Positions 36,062 to 45,048 of a stretch of 64,000 nucleotides of DNA are shown here, piece by piece. The stretch covers positions 2,948,001-3,012,000 of the forward strand of contig NZ_CP115913.1 of assembly GCF_027938815.1 (NCBI RefSeq). The letters are read 5' to 3'. A program made the position numbers and the translations under genes. The notes beneath the pieces are model-generated. The model did no database searches and was not told where the DNA came from. It saw only the letters and a program-made list of their open reading frames with translations. The DNA is from Oceanirhabdus sp. W0125-5 (GTDB lineage: Bacteria > Bacillota > Clostridia > Clostridiales > Clostridiaceae). The first letter of the stretch is position 1. The number at the start of each line of letters is the position of its first letter.

Positions 36062-36120
36062 TCTTTTTTTATAATGTCCTTGACAAAGGGTACATTTTAT
36101 TACTTTAAGGGGTGATTTTT

Positions 36121-36465
36121 TTATAGCAATCTACCATTCCAACCCCAATCAGATATTTCTTGAAAAGTTACAAAGATATTAGCTTTTGGGATTGATAATT
36201 CGGTTTCATATAAATTGCAAATAGCTTCTACCATTCTATCTTTATTATTTTTAGGGGCGCTTCCATATAATTTCACCTCTACAAAGGCTATATTATGATT
36301 TTTCTCCCCACCAAAAAATATGTTATAGTTATCTTCAAAACCTACCATAAGCCATTGTTCTGTTTTCCCAGGTATAAGGCTTATTAGTTTGCCTAACTCT
36401 TGTTTTATATGTGTTTCTTTTTCTTTAGTAAGTGAAATTGAAAGTTTAGAATTTATAAATGGCAT
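36121..36465 (-). CDS. MIF/phenylpyruvate tautomerase-like protein
   Basis: The 114-residue product begins MPFINSKLSISL, giving the N-terminal proline that is the catalytic base in tautomerases after Met removal. The end (ANIFVTFQEISDWGWNGRLL) resembles the NYYDMNAANVGWN end of macrophage migration inhibitory factor. Bacterial MIF-like proteins are trimers with tautomerase activity on keto-enol substrates; the physiological one is unknown. AGGAGG lies before ATG 36465. It converges on ptsH, now separated by the IS element. Confidence 0.85.
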   Translation of the reverse strand: MPFINSKLSISLTKEKETHIKQELGKLISLIPGKTEQWLMVGFEDNYNIFFGGEKNHNIAFVEVKLYGSAPKNNKDRMVEAICNLYETELSIPKANIFVTFQEISDWGWNGRLL

Positions 36466-36599
36466 AGATACCTCCTAAAAATATTAATAGTTTATTTATT
36501 AAAGTAAAGATAATGTTAATATACATTATAACATGAAAAAAAGTTACAATTCAAAATATTACCTAAAAATGATATAATTTTAGTTAGGGAGGTAAGTAT

Positions 36600-37241
36600 A
36601 TGGATATGAATTTAAAGTTTGTTAATGATAAAAGAATTGAAAGAACTATAGAAAAACTTAAAGAAAATAATATGAATGCTGAATTTGTTAAAACAAAAGA
36701 AGAATTATTAAATAAAATTAATGGTATGTTGCAACAGGACATGAGAGTAACTGTAGGTGGTTCAATGACCCTTTTCCAATGTGGAATTATTGAGTTATTA
36801 AGAAATTCTAGTGCGAATTTCTTAGATAGATACACAGATGGGTTATCATCTGAAGAAATAAGAAGAATTTACTTTGAGGCTTTCAATTCAGATATTTACT
36901 TTACAAGTAGTAATGCAATTACTGAAGAGGGATATCTTTTTAATGTTGATGGAAGAGGTAACAGGGTAGCTGCTATTACATATGGACCTAAAAAAGTTGT
37001 TGTTATCGTTGGTGCTAATAAAATTGTTAGGGATGTAGATGAGGCGATAATGAGAAATAGAGAAGTTTCGGGACCTGCTAATGCAAAAAGATTGAATAGG
37101 AAAACTCCTTGTACAGTTACAGGAAGGTGCCATGAATGTTCCAGTGATGATAGGATATGTTGTAGTTATGTTTTAACGAAGTATCAACTTGAAAAAGACA
37201 GGATAAATGTTTTTATAATGGACGAAAATTTAGGATATTGA
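36600..37241 (+). CDS. LUD domain protein (DUF162, LutC-like)
   Basis: The 213-residue protein follows the LUD-domain pattern: a helical N-terminus, VTVGGSMTLFQCGI, LDRYTDGLSSEEIRR, SSNAITEEGYLFNVDGRGNRVAAI and PKKVVVIVGANKI. LUD domains occur in LutB and LutC of lactate oxidation, but many stand-alone clostridial copies exist with unknown roles. A cluster of cysteines near the C-terminus (PCTVTGRCHECSS, RICCSY) suggests metal binding. GGGAGGT precedes the ATG by nine bases. No lutA or lutB is nearby. Confidence 0.85.
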   Translation: MDMNLKFVNDKRIERTIEKLKENNMNAEFVKTKEELLNKINGMLQQDMRVTVGGSMTLFQCGIIELLRNSSANFLDRYTDGLSSEEIRRIYFEAFNSDIYFTSSNAITEEGYLFNVDGRGNRVAAITYGPKKVVVIVGANKIVRDVDEAIMRNREVSGPANAKRLNRKTPCTVTGRCHECSSDDRICCSYVLTKYQLEKDRINVFIMDENLGY

Positions 37242-37261
37242 TTCTGGTAAATATTAATTGT

Positions 37262-37286
37262 GGGTTCTCTAAGGAGAACCCCTTTT
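37262..37286 (+). terminator. Intrinsic terminator after the LUD gene
   Basis: GGGTTCTC and GAGAACCC form an eight-bp stem with loop TAAG, followed by CTTTT. Confidence 0.75.
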
Positions 37287-37338
37287 GCATTATATTATTA
37301 TTTAGTGAAATAATATAATAACATTGAGAGGTGAGAAT

Positions 37339-38724
37339 ATGTTTAAATTAGTCAAAATGAGCTTTATATTATTTGCAGTGATTGCCATGTTATCCAATTC
37401 GAATGTATATGGAGATGATAATAAGGTATATGAGGATTTTTATCATTCATTAGCATATCACTGGGCTCCAATAATATATCATGATGTTGGAGTTTCATAC
37501 GGAGAAAGAGGATTAGAAGATATTCCTATGAAATTAAATTTTGATAATGATTGGAAGGGTTGCAACAATTGGGAGAATTTGACCATTAAAAATCAAAGTA
37601 ATAAAGGATATGATTATAAAGCATATACATATTATTCTGTTGTGGAAACTGAAAGTGATTATTATATTATTTATTCATTATTCCATCCGCGAGATGAAGC
37701 AAATCAGGCAGGGAGTATAGATAAACACGAAAATGATATTGAGAGTATAATATTGAATATTAAGAAGAATAATTCTGACAAAGGGGTATTTAATGCAATG
37801 ATAACCCAATCACACGGATGGTGGAATTATTATAAAAAAGAAGAATTATCTTTTCATAAAAACAAACCTAAAGTCTGGGTGGATTCTGGTGGGCATGCTA
37901 TATATAATTATAATGGGGAAAGCGCAAGAGGGCTTAAGAAAGATGGAGTAATATTTGTACCTGTAAATAACTTTTCAAGTAGAGAAAGTAATTCCTTTTT
38001 TCATTCAATGATACTAAAGGGTAAGCAAAATCAAATTGGAAATTTTAAGCAATCATTTGAGTATGAACTTTTAAGCTTAAATGATATTTATCTAAAAAAT
38101 CTGAACGATTTTATTAATGGAAATAGAGAGATGTTTATTAATTTTGGAATCTTAAATGGGGATACTCATGGGAAAAACAAGGCGCGTTTTTTATGGGGAA
38201 ATCAGGAGAGTAAAAAGTATTTTTCTTCTTATGCATGGGAGGATCCGGTAGTTTTTTTTAATAATGGGTTTAAAGATATGTTTAAAAATGTTAGTCATAA
38301 TTATGTTAAGAATAATAATTACAATTATATAATAGAATTTGATGATATTATTTATACTGGAGGAAAAAAAGACAGTATATATTTGGATATCTACATTGGT
38401 GATAATAAAATTGTAAATAATTATGTGTGGGGAAAAAATAATGTAAATAATGAGGAAAAAATTAAAATTAATTTATTTGGAGATGACAATAGAAAGGGGT
38501 TTACTATACCAACTAATAAGCTTCTTCTATCAATTCCATATAGTAAAGGTGATTTGATAACTGATGTTCATATAATCATCAGGAGAAAAGGAGGAACATT
38601 GACTCATAAAATTGATTATCTAAAGTTTGAAAATATTGAAAACATATCAACAAAATTTAAATATTATGATACAATAAATGAAAAGTGTAAAATAAAGTTA
38701 AAATTACAAAAAAATTCAATGTGA
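37339..38724 (+). CDS. Secreted Vps62-like protein
   Basis: The 461-residue protein has a signal peptide (about 25 residues, ending NVYGDD). The next part, LAYHWAPIIYHDVGVSYG, a hydrophobic YYIIYSLFHPRD, KHENDIESIILNI and WVDSGGHAIYNYNG, follows the order seen in Vps62-related proteins, where HEND and GGHA-type motifs recur. The function of that family in bacteria is not established. The C-terminal 120 residues look like a beta-sandwich (YNYIIEFDDIIYTGG, DSIYLDIYIGDN) that may bind a ligand. GAGAGGTGAG precedes ATG 37339. The next gene starts 14 bases after its stop. Confidence 0.65.
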   Translation: MFKLVKMSFILFAVIAMLSNSNVYGDDNKVYEDFYHSLAYHWAPIIYHDVGVSYGERGLEDIPMKLNFDNDWKGCNNWENLTIKNQSNKGYDYKAYTYYSVVETESDYYIIYSLFHPRDEANQAGSIDKHENDIESIILNIKKNNSDKGVFNAMITQSHGWWNYYKKEELSFHKNKPKVWVDSGGHAIYNYNGESARGLKKDGVIFVPVNNFSSRESNSFFHSMILKGKQNQIGNFKQSFEYELLSLNDIYLKNLNDFINGNREMFINFGILNGDTHGKNKARFLWGNQESKKYFSSYAWEDPVVFFNNGFKDMFKNVSHNYVKNNNYNYIIEFDDIIYTGGKKDSIYLDIYIGDNKIVNNYVWGKNNVNNEEKIKINLFGDDNRKGFTIPTNKLLLSIPYSKGDLITDVHIIIRRKGGTLTHKIDYLKFENIENISTKFKYYDTINEKCKIKLKLQKNSM

Positions 38725-38738
38725 TTAAGGGGGAAAGC

Positions 38739-39086
38739 ATGTTTAATGAAGAAGAAATACTTAGGAGAGAAGCAAAAAAGAGAGTATTAATAAAAAAGAG
38801 TTTTAAAAGTCATAGAAATGCATATATTTTATGTTTGGGATTTCTCTTAATTATTAATCTATGGACTTCTCCTGGTTACTTATGGGTGAGGTGGCCTGCT
38901 TTAGGATGGGGATTAGGCTTGGCATTCCACTACAAGAGCACATTACAAAAGCTTAAGTATGGTCATGGATATCAAAAAGAGATTGATAAAGAGATGGAAG
39001 AATTAAAAAAAATTAGAGAAAAATCAGACACACAATATCAAAATTATCAATTCACAAATAAAATTAAAGAAAAAGAAGAGAGATAG
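38739..39086 (+). CDS. 2TM-domain membrane protein
   Basis: The 115-residue product has a basic N-terminus with EEEILRREAKKRV, two hydrophobic helices separated by SPGYLWVRWPALGWGLGLAFHY, and a charged tail. This is the 2TM domain pattern, found attached to some sensor proteins or alone; the role is unknown. AAGGGGGAAA precedes ATG 38739. It follows the Vps62-like gene and likely shares its transcript. Confidence 0.75.
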   Translation: MFNEEEILRREAKKRVLIKKSFKSHRNAYILCLGFLLIINLWTSPGYLWVRWPALGWGLGLAFHYKSTLQKLKYGHGYQKEIDKEMEELKKIREKSDTQYQNYQFTNKIKEKEER

Positions 39087-39100
39087 TTATCTCTCTTCTT
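39075..39100. terminator. Bidirectional terminator overlapping both convergent stop codons
   Basis: GAAGAGAGATA and TATCTCTCTTC form an 11-bp stem around GT. The TAG stop of the 2TM gene and the TAA stop of the opposite gene both lie at its centre. Confidence 0.75.
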
Positions 39101-39368
39101 CTTTATTATCTGAGTCCTTACGTTTTGGTAATTGGTGGCAGCAATTATTACAATACAGAGGTTTAGAAAATATTCCGCCAGTTACTCGAGTGTTGCAGTA
39201 TGGACATTTTAAAAACATCATGAGAATAATTCCGATAATTATTAAAGGTAAGGCAACATACCAATGGCTTAAAAATAATAATACGACACCAACAAATGTA
39301 AGTAATGCACCAAGTTTTTTTAGCAACATAGATTTGAAATACTTATTAAGATCGATTTTTTTGTCCAT
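39087..39368 (-). CDS. Small membrane protein with zinc ribbon
   Basis: The 93-residue protein has two hydrophobic helices (LLKKLGALLTFVGVVLLFL and ALPLIIIGIILMMF) followed by CPYCNTRV and LYCNNCCHQLPKR, a CxxC...CxxC zinc-ribbon pair. I know no function. AAAGGAG lies before ATG 39368. Its coding end abuts the 2TM gene on the other strand. Confidence 0.7.
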   Translation of the reverse strand: MDKKIDLNKYFKSMLLKKLGALLTFVGVVLLFLSHWYVALPLIIIGIILMMFLKCPYCNTRVTGGIFSKPLYCNNCCHQLPKRKDSDNKEEER

Positions 39369-39606
39369 ATACTATCTCCTTTCATAAATAAATGTTTAAA
39401 AATATTTTCTATAAACTGTAATATGTTAGAGTGGTGAAGTGAAAAAATATTCTTTAATAAAGTATATTAACCTAATTTCTAAAATATATTTTTTTTCAAA
39501 AAATATTTTAAAATAGATTTGAAAAAAATACTGTTATGCTTTAAAATAGTAATGTGTGAGTATTTATTGCGTATAATAATAAAGTTATTAAGAAAGGATA
39601 ATGAAA

Positions 39607-41313
39607 ATGATTAAGGGAACGAATGCTTCACCAGGTGTAGCAATAGGTAAAGCTTTATTATTAAAAGAAGAGGAAGTTAAAATCTCAAAGAGCAATAATA
39701 TTACTGTAAAAGATGAAATACAAAAATTAAATGAATCTGTTGAAAAATCAAAAGTTGAATTAAATAAAATTAAAGAAAAAGTATCAAATGAAATTGGAGA
39801 AGAAGAGGCTCAAATTTTCGAATCTCATTTAATGGTTTTAGAAGATCCAGAACTTCTAAGTACAACTATAAATAAAATTGAAAATGAAAAGGTAAATGCT
39901 GATTATGCATTAAATGAAGTTGCTAATAATTTTATAACTATCTTTGAAAGTATGGATAATGAATATATGAAGGAAAGAGCTGCTGATATAAAAGATGTTA
40001 CTGGTAGAGTTTTAAAGCACATCTTAGGAATTAAATCAGTAGACTTATCTTTTTTAGATGGTGAGTATATAATAGTATCTCATGACCTTACACCATCACA
40101 AACTGCTGTTATGGATAAGAAGAGTGTTACTGGATTCCTAACTAATATTGGAGGAAGAACTTCTCATAGTGCTATAATGGCAAGAACTCTTGAAATACCT
40201 GCAGTTGTTGGTTTAAAGAATGTTACTGAAACTGTGAAAGATGGAGATGTAATTGTATTTAATGGTGATACTGGAGAAGTTGTAATTAATCCAGATGCTG
40301 AGACATATGAAGAGTTTAAAAAAATGAAAGTTCAGTTTGAACAAGAGAAAGAAGAATTAAAGAAAATGGTTGGAGTTGCTACAAAAACAATAGACAATAG
40401 ACATGTTGAATTAGCAGCTAATATTGGTACTCCAAATGACATTGAAGGTGTAATTAAAAATGATGGAGAAGGTGTCGGACTATATAGAACTGAATTTCTA
40501 TATATGGATAGAAGTAATTTTCCAAATGAGGAAGAGCAATTTATAGCATATAAGAGCGTTCTTGAAGGAATGAAGGGGAAACCTGTTGTTATAAGAACTC
40601 TTGACATTGGAGGAGATAAAGAATTAGATTATCTAAAGCTTCCGAAAGAAATGAATCCATTTCTTGGGTATAGAGCTATAAGATTATGTTTAGATAGAGT
40701 TGATATTTTTAAAACTCAATTAAGAGCATTATTAAGAGCAAGTATTTATGGGAAATTAAGAATTATGTTCCCTATGATATCTTCTTTAGAAGAACTTTTA
40801 AGTGCTAAAGAGATCCTTGAAGAATGTCGACAGGAATTAAATAATGAAGGAATTAAAACTGATAACAACATTGAAATAGGTATGATGATTGAAGTTCCAT
40901 CTGCTGCTTTAATATCTGATATATTAGCTAAGCATGTAGACTTCTTCAGTATTGGAACAAACGACTTAATTCAGTATACTACTGCGGTAGATAGAATGAA
41001 TGAAAAAATTCATAATCTATACAATATGTTTAATCCGGCCGTACTTCGTTTGATAAAGTTAGTTATTGATAATGCACATAAAGAAGGAAAATGGGTAGGT
41101 ATGTGTGGTGAAGCTGCTGGAGATTCAAAAATGATTCCAATATTATTAGGGTTTGGATTAGATGAATTTAGTATGAGTGCAATTTCTATTCTTAAAGCTA
41201 GAAAGCAAATTAACAATTTAAGCTTTGAAGAAATGAAAGAGTTTAGTGATAAAATTCTTACTATTGGTTCTGCTGAAGAAATAGAAAAAGAAATAAAAGC
41301 AATTTTAAAATAG
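39607..41313 (+). CDS. ptsI: PTS Enzyme I, phosphoenolpyruvate-protein phosphotransferase
   Basis: The 568-residue protein has the HPr-binding N-domain, the phosphohistidine block GGRTSHSAIMARTLEIPAVVG with H187, and the PEP-binding barrel with GVGLYRTEFLYMDR, IRTLDIGGDKE and SIGTNDLIQYTTAVDR. MCGEAAGD holds the C-terminal catalytic cysteine. It starts the phosphate relay from PEP to HPr. ATG 39607 fits the AAAGG site better than ATG 39601. It is separated from ptsH by 5 kb, unlike the usual ptsHI operon; the upstream gap 39369-39606 must hold its own promoter but I see no switch element. Confidence 0.95.
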   Translation: MIKGTNASPGVAIGKALLLKEEEVKISKSNNITVKDEIQKLNESVEKSKVELNKIKEKVSNEIGEEEAQIFESHLMVLEDPELLSTTINKIENEKVNADYALNEVANNFITIFESMDNEYMKERAADIKDVTGRVLKHILGIKSVDLSFLDGEYIIVSHDLTPSQTAVMDKKSVTGFLTNIGGRTSHSAIMARTLEIPAVVGLKNVTETVKDGDVIVFNGDTGEVVINPDAETYEEFKKMKVQFEQEKEELKKMVGVATKTIDNRHVELAANIGTPNDIEGVIKNDGEGVGLYRTEFLYMDRSNFPNEEEQFIAYKSVLEGMKGKPVVIRTLDIGGDKELDYLKLPKEMNPFLGYRAIRLCLDRVDIFKTQLRALLRASIYGKLRIMFPMISSLEELLSAKEILEECRQELNNEGIKTDNNIEIGMMIEVPSAALISDILAKHVDFFSIGTNDLIQYTTAVDRMNEKIHNLYNMFNPAVLRLIKLVIDNAHKEGKWVGMCGEAAGDSKMIPILLGFGLDEFSMSAISILKARKQINNLSFEEMKEFSDKILTIGSAEEIEKEIKAILK

Positions 41314-41343
41314 TTTAACAAAATTTAATAGTAACTAAAAAAT

Positions 41344-41386
41344 AAGTCTAGCAATATATTTTTGGATATATTTACTAGACTTTTAT
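41344..41386 (+). terminator. Intrinsic terminator after ptsI
   Basis: AAGTCTAG pairs with CTAGACTT, with inner ATATAT pairing, followed by TTATTTAT. Confidence 0.7.
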
Positions 41387-41563
41387 TTATGTTTTAAAAT
41401 GTATTTAAAAAATAAAAAAATGTATTTGGGATAAGAAGAAAATTAATATTTTATTTTACAAATTAAAATAAAGTGTTACAAATTTTTAAAAATATATTAA
41501 AATTGCTCTAGAAATTTGATACAATATAATATAGATATGCTTACATAAAGAAGGACTGTAAAT

Positions 41564-43513
41564 ATGAGAAAAAATAAAATGAAATTTTGGATAGGTATAA
41601 TTGTTATTTTGTTTCTTTTTAATAAAGTGGATATTGCTAATGGGGAAGAAAGTTATAAAAAAAATATTCTCATAATTAATTCATATAATCATGATGAAAA
41701 ATGGAGTAAAGATATATTTAATGCCATAAAGATGAGTTTTACTAAAGATAATGATGTTATGGTAAGAGGTGAGAGTCTTAATTATCAAGAGTATTTAGAA
41801 GAAGAATATCTTGATTCAATAATTGAACTGTTCAATTATAAATATAAGAAATTAAAGATTGATATAATTGTAACAATAGGTGAACCTGCATATAAATTTG
41901 TTATTAAAAATGGACAGGGTATTTTTGGAGAAACTCCTCATATTGTAACAGGAATTAATAATATTAACCTTGATGAAATAAATAATATGAACAATGTTAT
42001 TGCTACGAAATATCAAATAGATATATTAAGTAATATTGAATTAATATACTCGCTACATCCTGAATTGGACAAATTGATTTTTATAGAAGATGTTAACCCA
42101 CTGTTTGAATGGGATATTGATAGTTCAATAAAAGAACTAGGTCTTATGGAGAGTGAATATAAGAAAATTAAATCTGACGATACTGATTTTATTATCAATG
42201 AGGTGAAAAAGATACAGGGGAATAAGGCGATATTACTTTCTCCAATAAACACTATAAATTATGATGTTAAAAAGCCGTATAATAAATTTTCACAGGAGTT
42301 AAGTGATTCACTTGAAGTTCCAATGTATACAGGTTGGGGAGGATATACTGGACAAGGTGTTGTTGGGGGGAAGTTACATAGAAGTTATTTTGAAGGTATA
42401 GAAGCTGTAAAAATAATTAAACAAATTTTTTTAGGGGAAGATATAAATAACCTAGAATCAGTAGTTGTTAGTAATATAATTAATCAGTTTGATTATCGAT
42501 TACTTGAAAGATTTAAAATAACAATTGACATGCTTCCTGAAGGGACAATGGTTTTTAATCAGCCTGAAAAATCTGTTGAGATAAACAAGGATTGGTTATT
42601 AATTTGGATGGCTGTATTGATAATAGCTTTTGCAGCGCTAATTAAGTATTTATCATTTAATATTTCAAAGAGAAGAATAGCAGAAAAATCAGTTGAAGAA
42701 AGTAATGAAATGTTGAGTGAAGTTAAAGAGCATAATAGGATTAAATCAGATTTCTTTGCAAACATTACCCATGATATACGAACTCCTATTAATATAATAT
42801 TAAGTGTTACTCAGTTAGCGGGGGTATTAGACAAAAAAAATGATGAGAATTTTGATAAGATTAAAAAATATAATGGTACTATAAGAGATAATTGTTTTAG
42901 ATTATTAAGAATATCTAATAACCTAATAGATATGACTAAGATCGATTCCGGATTTATGAATATGGAATTTAAAAATCATGAGATTATTAGTTTAATTGAA
43001 AATATAACCTTGTCTGTAGCAAAGTTAGCGGAAAATAAAGGAATTGAAATAATATTTGATACAGAAGTTGAGGAAAAGATAATTGTATGTGATGGATTGA
43101 AAATTGAAAGAGTAATAATGAACTTACTTTCAAATGCAATTAAATTCACAAATGAGAATGGAAACATTGAAGTATATATTTATGAAGATAATAGTGAGGT
43201 TGTAATCTCTGTAAAAGATTCTGGAATTGGTATGCCTAAAGATAAGTTGAATTCTATATTTGAAAGATTTGATATGGTTGAAGGAAATCAGGATTGTAAT
43301 GCATATGGAAGTGGTATTGGACTATTCATAGTTAAGAGTATCGTTGAGAAACATGATGGGAATATTGAAGTGAAAAGTAAGTTAGGTGAAGGTACGGAGT
43401 TTATTATAAGGATGCCAAGTATTGTTTATGAAAATCAAGTACCTATATATTATTCAGTCAATAATGATAATGAGAGTAGAATTAATATTGAGTTTTCAGA
43501 TATTAGTGCCTAG
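41564..43513 (+). CDS. Sensor histidine kinase with extracellular ABC substrate-binding-type domain
   Basis: The 649-residue protein has a signal-anchor helix, an extracellular domain of about 300 residues and a second membrane helix near 345-365 (WLLIWMAVLIIAFAALI). The extracellular part begins KNILIINSYNHDEKWSKD and contains IIVTIGEPAYKF and GKLHRSYFEGIEAVKII, as in ABC substrate-binding-like sensors. A HisKA domain follows, with H403 in NITHDIRTPIN. The HATPase_c domain has NLLSNAIKFTNENG, DSGIGMP and GSGIGLFIVKSIV. No response regulator gene is adjacent, so its partner is elsewhere. A start at 41564 follows AAGGACTG weakly. Confidence 0.88.
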   Translation: MRKNKMKFWIGIIVILFLFNKVDIANGEESYKKNILIINSYNHDEKWSKDIFNAIKMSFTKDNDVMVRGESLNYQEYLEEEYLDSIIELFNYKYKKLKIDIIVTIGEPAYKFVIKNGQGIFGETPHIVTGINNINLDEINNMNNVIATKYQIDILSNIELIYSLHPELDKLIFIEDVNPLFEWDIDSSIKELGLMESEYKKIKSDDTDFIINEVKKIQGNKAILLSPINTINYDVKKPYNKFSQELSDSLEVPMYTGWGGYTGQGVVGGKLHRSYFEGIEAVKIIKQIFLGEDINNLESVVVSNIINQFDYRLLERFKITIDMLPEGTMVFNQPEKSVEINKDWLLIWMAVLIIAFAALIKYLSFNISKRRIAEKSVEESNEMLSEVKEHNRIKSDFFANITHDIRTPINIILSVTQLAGVLDKKNDENFDKIKKYNGTIRDNCFRLLRISNNLIDMTKIDSGFMNMEFKNHEIISLIENITLSVAKLAENKGIEIIFDTEVEEKIIVCDGLKIERVIMNLLSNAIKFTNENGNIEVYIYEDNSEVVISVKDSGIGMPKDKLNSIFERFDMVEGNQDCNAYGSGIGLFIVKSIVEKHDGNIEVKSKLGEGTEFIIRMPSIVYENQVPIYYSVNNDNESRINIEFSDISA

Positions 43514-43538
43514 AAATATAATGTTAACAAGAATAATA

Positions 43539-43571
43539 AAAAAGCGATTTTATCGCTTTTTTTTTATTTTT
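43539..43571 (+). terminator. Intrinsic terminator after the sensor kinase
   Basis: AAAAAGCGAT pairs with ATCGCTTTTT around TTT, followed by further T residues. Confidence 0.85.
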
Positions 43572-43640
43572 GTCACAGAACTGTAACTTAAAAGAATTAG
43601 AATAATTATAGTAGATATTTAAAGTAAGGAGGAATAAAGA

Positions 43641-44915
43641 ATGAGTGAATTTGATGTAAACAATAACAGAGAAAAAAATTTAAAGGAAAATGATATAGAA
43701 AATCAATATTATGAAGGTGGATTTAATAGGAAGAGTGAATTTATTAATGTAGAGAAATATGAGATTAAAGAATCAACTAGAAAGAAAAAAGGGTTGTTAG
43801 GAAAAAAAATAATAGCATATATGTTAGCGGGAGTGCTTATAGCAAGTATTGGAGGCGGAGTAGGTTCTTATGCAACTTATTCTGTACTTTCATCTTCAAA
43901 AACTAATGAAAATAAATTAGAAGAGCATGTTAATAAAAGTTATTCTGATGAAAATATTAAAATAAATAAAAGTAATGAATTATCAAGAGAAGTGATAACT
44001 ATACCAGAAATTGTAGAGACAGTTAGTCCAGCAGTTGTAGCTGTTTCTACTAAAGAAGTATCTAGACAAAGTGTTTGGGGATATTCAACTCCTCCTAGAG
44101 AGGGGCTTGGCTCTGGAGTAATATTTAATGAAGAAGGTTATATTTTAACAAATTTCCATGTAGTTGATAATATTGTTTCAAATAGAGGAAGTTTGACAGT
44201 GATTTTTAATACAGGAAAGGAAGTGAATGCAAAGGTAGTTAATTATGACGAAGAGTATGATATTGCTGTGTTAAAAATTACTGAAGATGTAGAAATACCT
44301 GGTGTAGCCAACTTTGGTGATTCAGATGAACTAAGACAAGGAGAACAAGTAGTTGCTATTGGTAATCCAGTAGGGAAAGAATTACTAGGAACTGTAACTT
44401 CAGGTATAGTTAGTGCAATAAATAGATCAATTGGTGAAAGAGATATAAAATTTATTCAAACAGATGCAGCTATAAGCCCAGGAAATTCTGGTGGCCCTCT
44501 AGTAAATACCAAGGGAGAAGTTATTGGAATTAATACTGAAAAGCGAGTTGGGAATGGTGTGGAAGGTTTAGGATTTGCAATACCTATTAATCAAATAGTA
44601 CCATTATTAGATGAATTAGTAACTCCAGCATTGAAAATTGGAATTGGGGGAAGGATTGTTACACCTGAATTAGCTAAGGAATATAATATACCAGAAGGCT
44701 TTTATGTAAATGAATTATCTGAATTTGGACCAGCTGAAAAATCAGGTATGAGAATAGGTGATATAATAACAGAGATTGATGGAATAAAAATCAAATCTAT
44801 GGAGGATATAGATTCTGTTAAAGCTAAGCATAAAGCGGGAGACATTGTTAACGTTATTGTTGATAGAGATGGAGAAAAAAAATCTCTCAAGTTAAAATTA
44901 GGTGAATTAAACTAA
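43641..44915 (+). CDS. htrA: HtrA/DegP-type membrane-anchored serine protease
   Basis: The 424-residue protein has a cytoplasmic tail of about 55 residues, one membrane helix (IIAYMLAGVLIASIGGGVGS), a trypsin-like domain and one PDZ domain. The catalytic triad is H173 in NFHVVDN, D207 in EEYDIAVLK and S283 in SPGNSGGPL. The PDZ part includes FGPAEKSGMRIGDII. HtrA proteins degrade misfolded exported proteins on the outer face of the membrane. AAGGAGG precedes the ATG. It stands alone between two terminators. Confidence 0.95.
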   Translation: MSEFDVNNNREKNLKENDIENQYYEGGFNRKSEFINVEKYEIKESTRKKKGLLGKKIIAYMLAGVLIASIGGGVGSYATYSVLSSSKTNENKLEEHVNKSYSDENIKINKSNELSREVITIPEIVETVSPAVVAVSTKEVSRQSVWGYSTPPREGLGSGVIFNEEGYILTNFHVVDNIVSNRGSLTVIFNTGKEVNAKVVNYDEEYDIAVLKITEDVEIPGVANFGDSDELRQGEQVVAIGNPVGKELLGTVTSGIVSAINRSIGERDIKFIQTDAAISPGNSGGPLVNTKGEVIGINTEKRVGNGVEGLGFAIPINQIVPLLDELVTPALKIGIGGRIVTPELAKEYNIPEGFYVNELSEFGPAEKSGMRIGDIITEIDGIKIKSMEDIDSVKAKHKAGDIVNVIVDRDGEKKSLKLKLGELN

Positions 44916-44927
44916 ATAAATAATTCT

Positions 44928-44962
44928 AAGGAGAAAACTTGGGGTTGAGTTTTCTCCTTTCA
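44928..44962 (+). terminator. Intrinsic terminator after htrA
   Basis: AAGGAGAAAACT and AGTTTTCTCCTT form a 12-bp stem around TGGGGTTG, with a short T-rich tail. Confidence 0.75.
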
Positions 44963-45048
44963 TAATTATTATTTAGTTTTATTTCCTTTAATGTAATTTG
45001 TTTTATAAATATGATAAAATAAAATTAATAAAATGTGAGGTGAATGTT

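Larger units (their letters stand above)
34634..36094 (+). mobile_element. IS3-family insertion sequence (IS150-like), intact
   Basis: Inverted ends TGTACCCTATAGAGTAGACA (34634) and, on the other strand, TGTACCCTTTGTCAAGGACA (ending 36094) frame two overlapping transposase frames. Identity extends outward over ATAAAA on both sides. No direct target duplication is visible in the flanks (ATAAA left, TTTTA right). A second, outer inverted repeat (34580-34598 with 36101-36119) seems to be host sequence, the split terminator of ptsH. Confidence 0.85.

Noticed and set aside
34580-36119. Outer inverted repeat as the true ends of the IS element
   Set aside because: The TGTACCC...GGGTACA ends fit IS3-family ends with TG/CA termini, while the outer repeat ends in a T-tract and reads as a split terminator.
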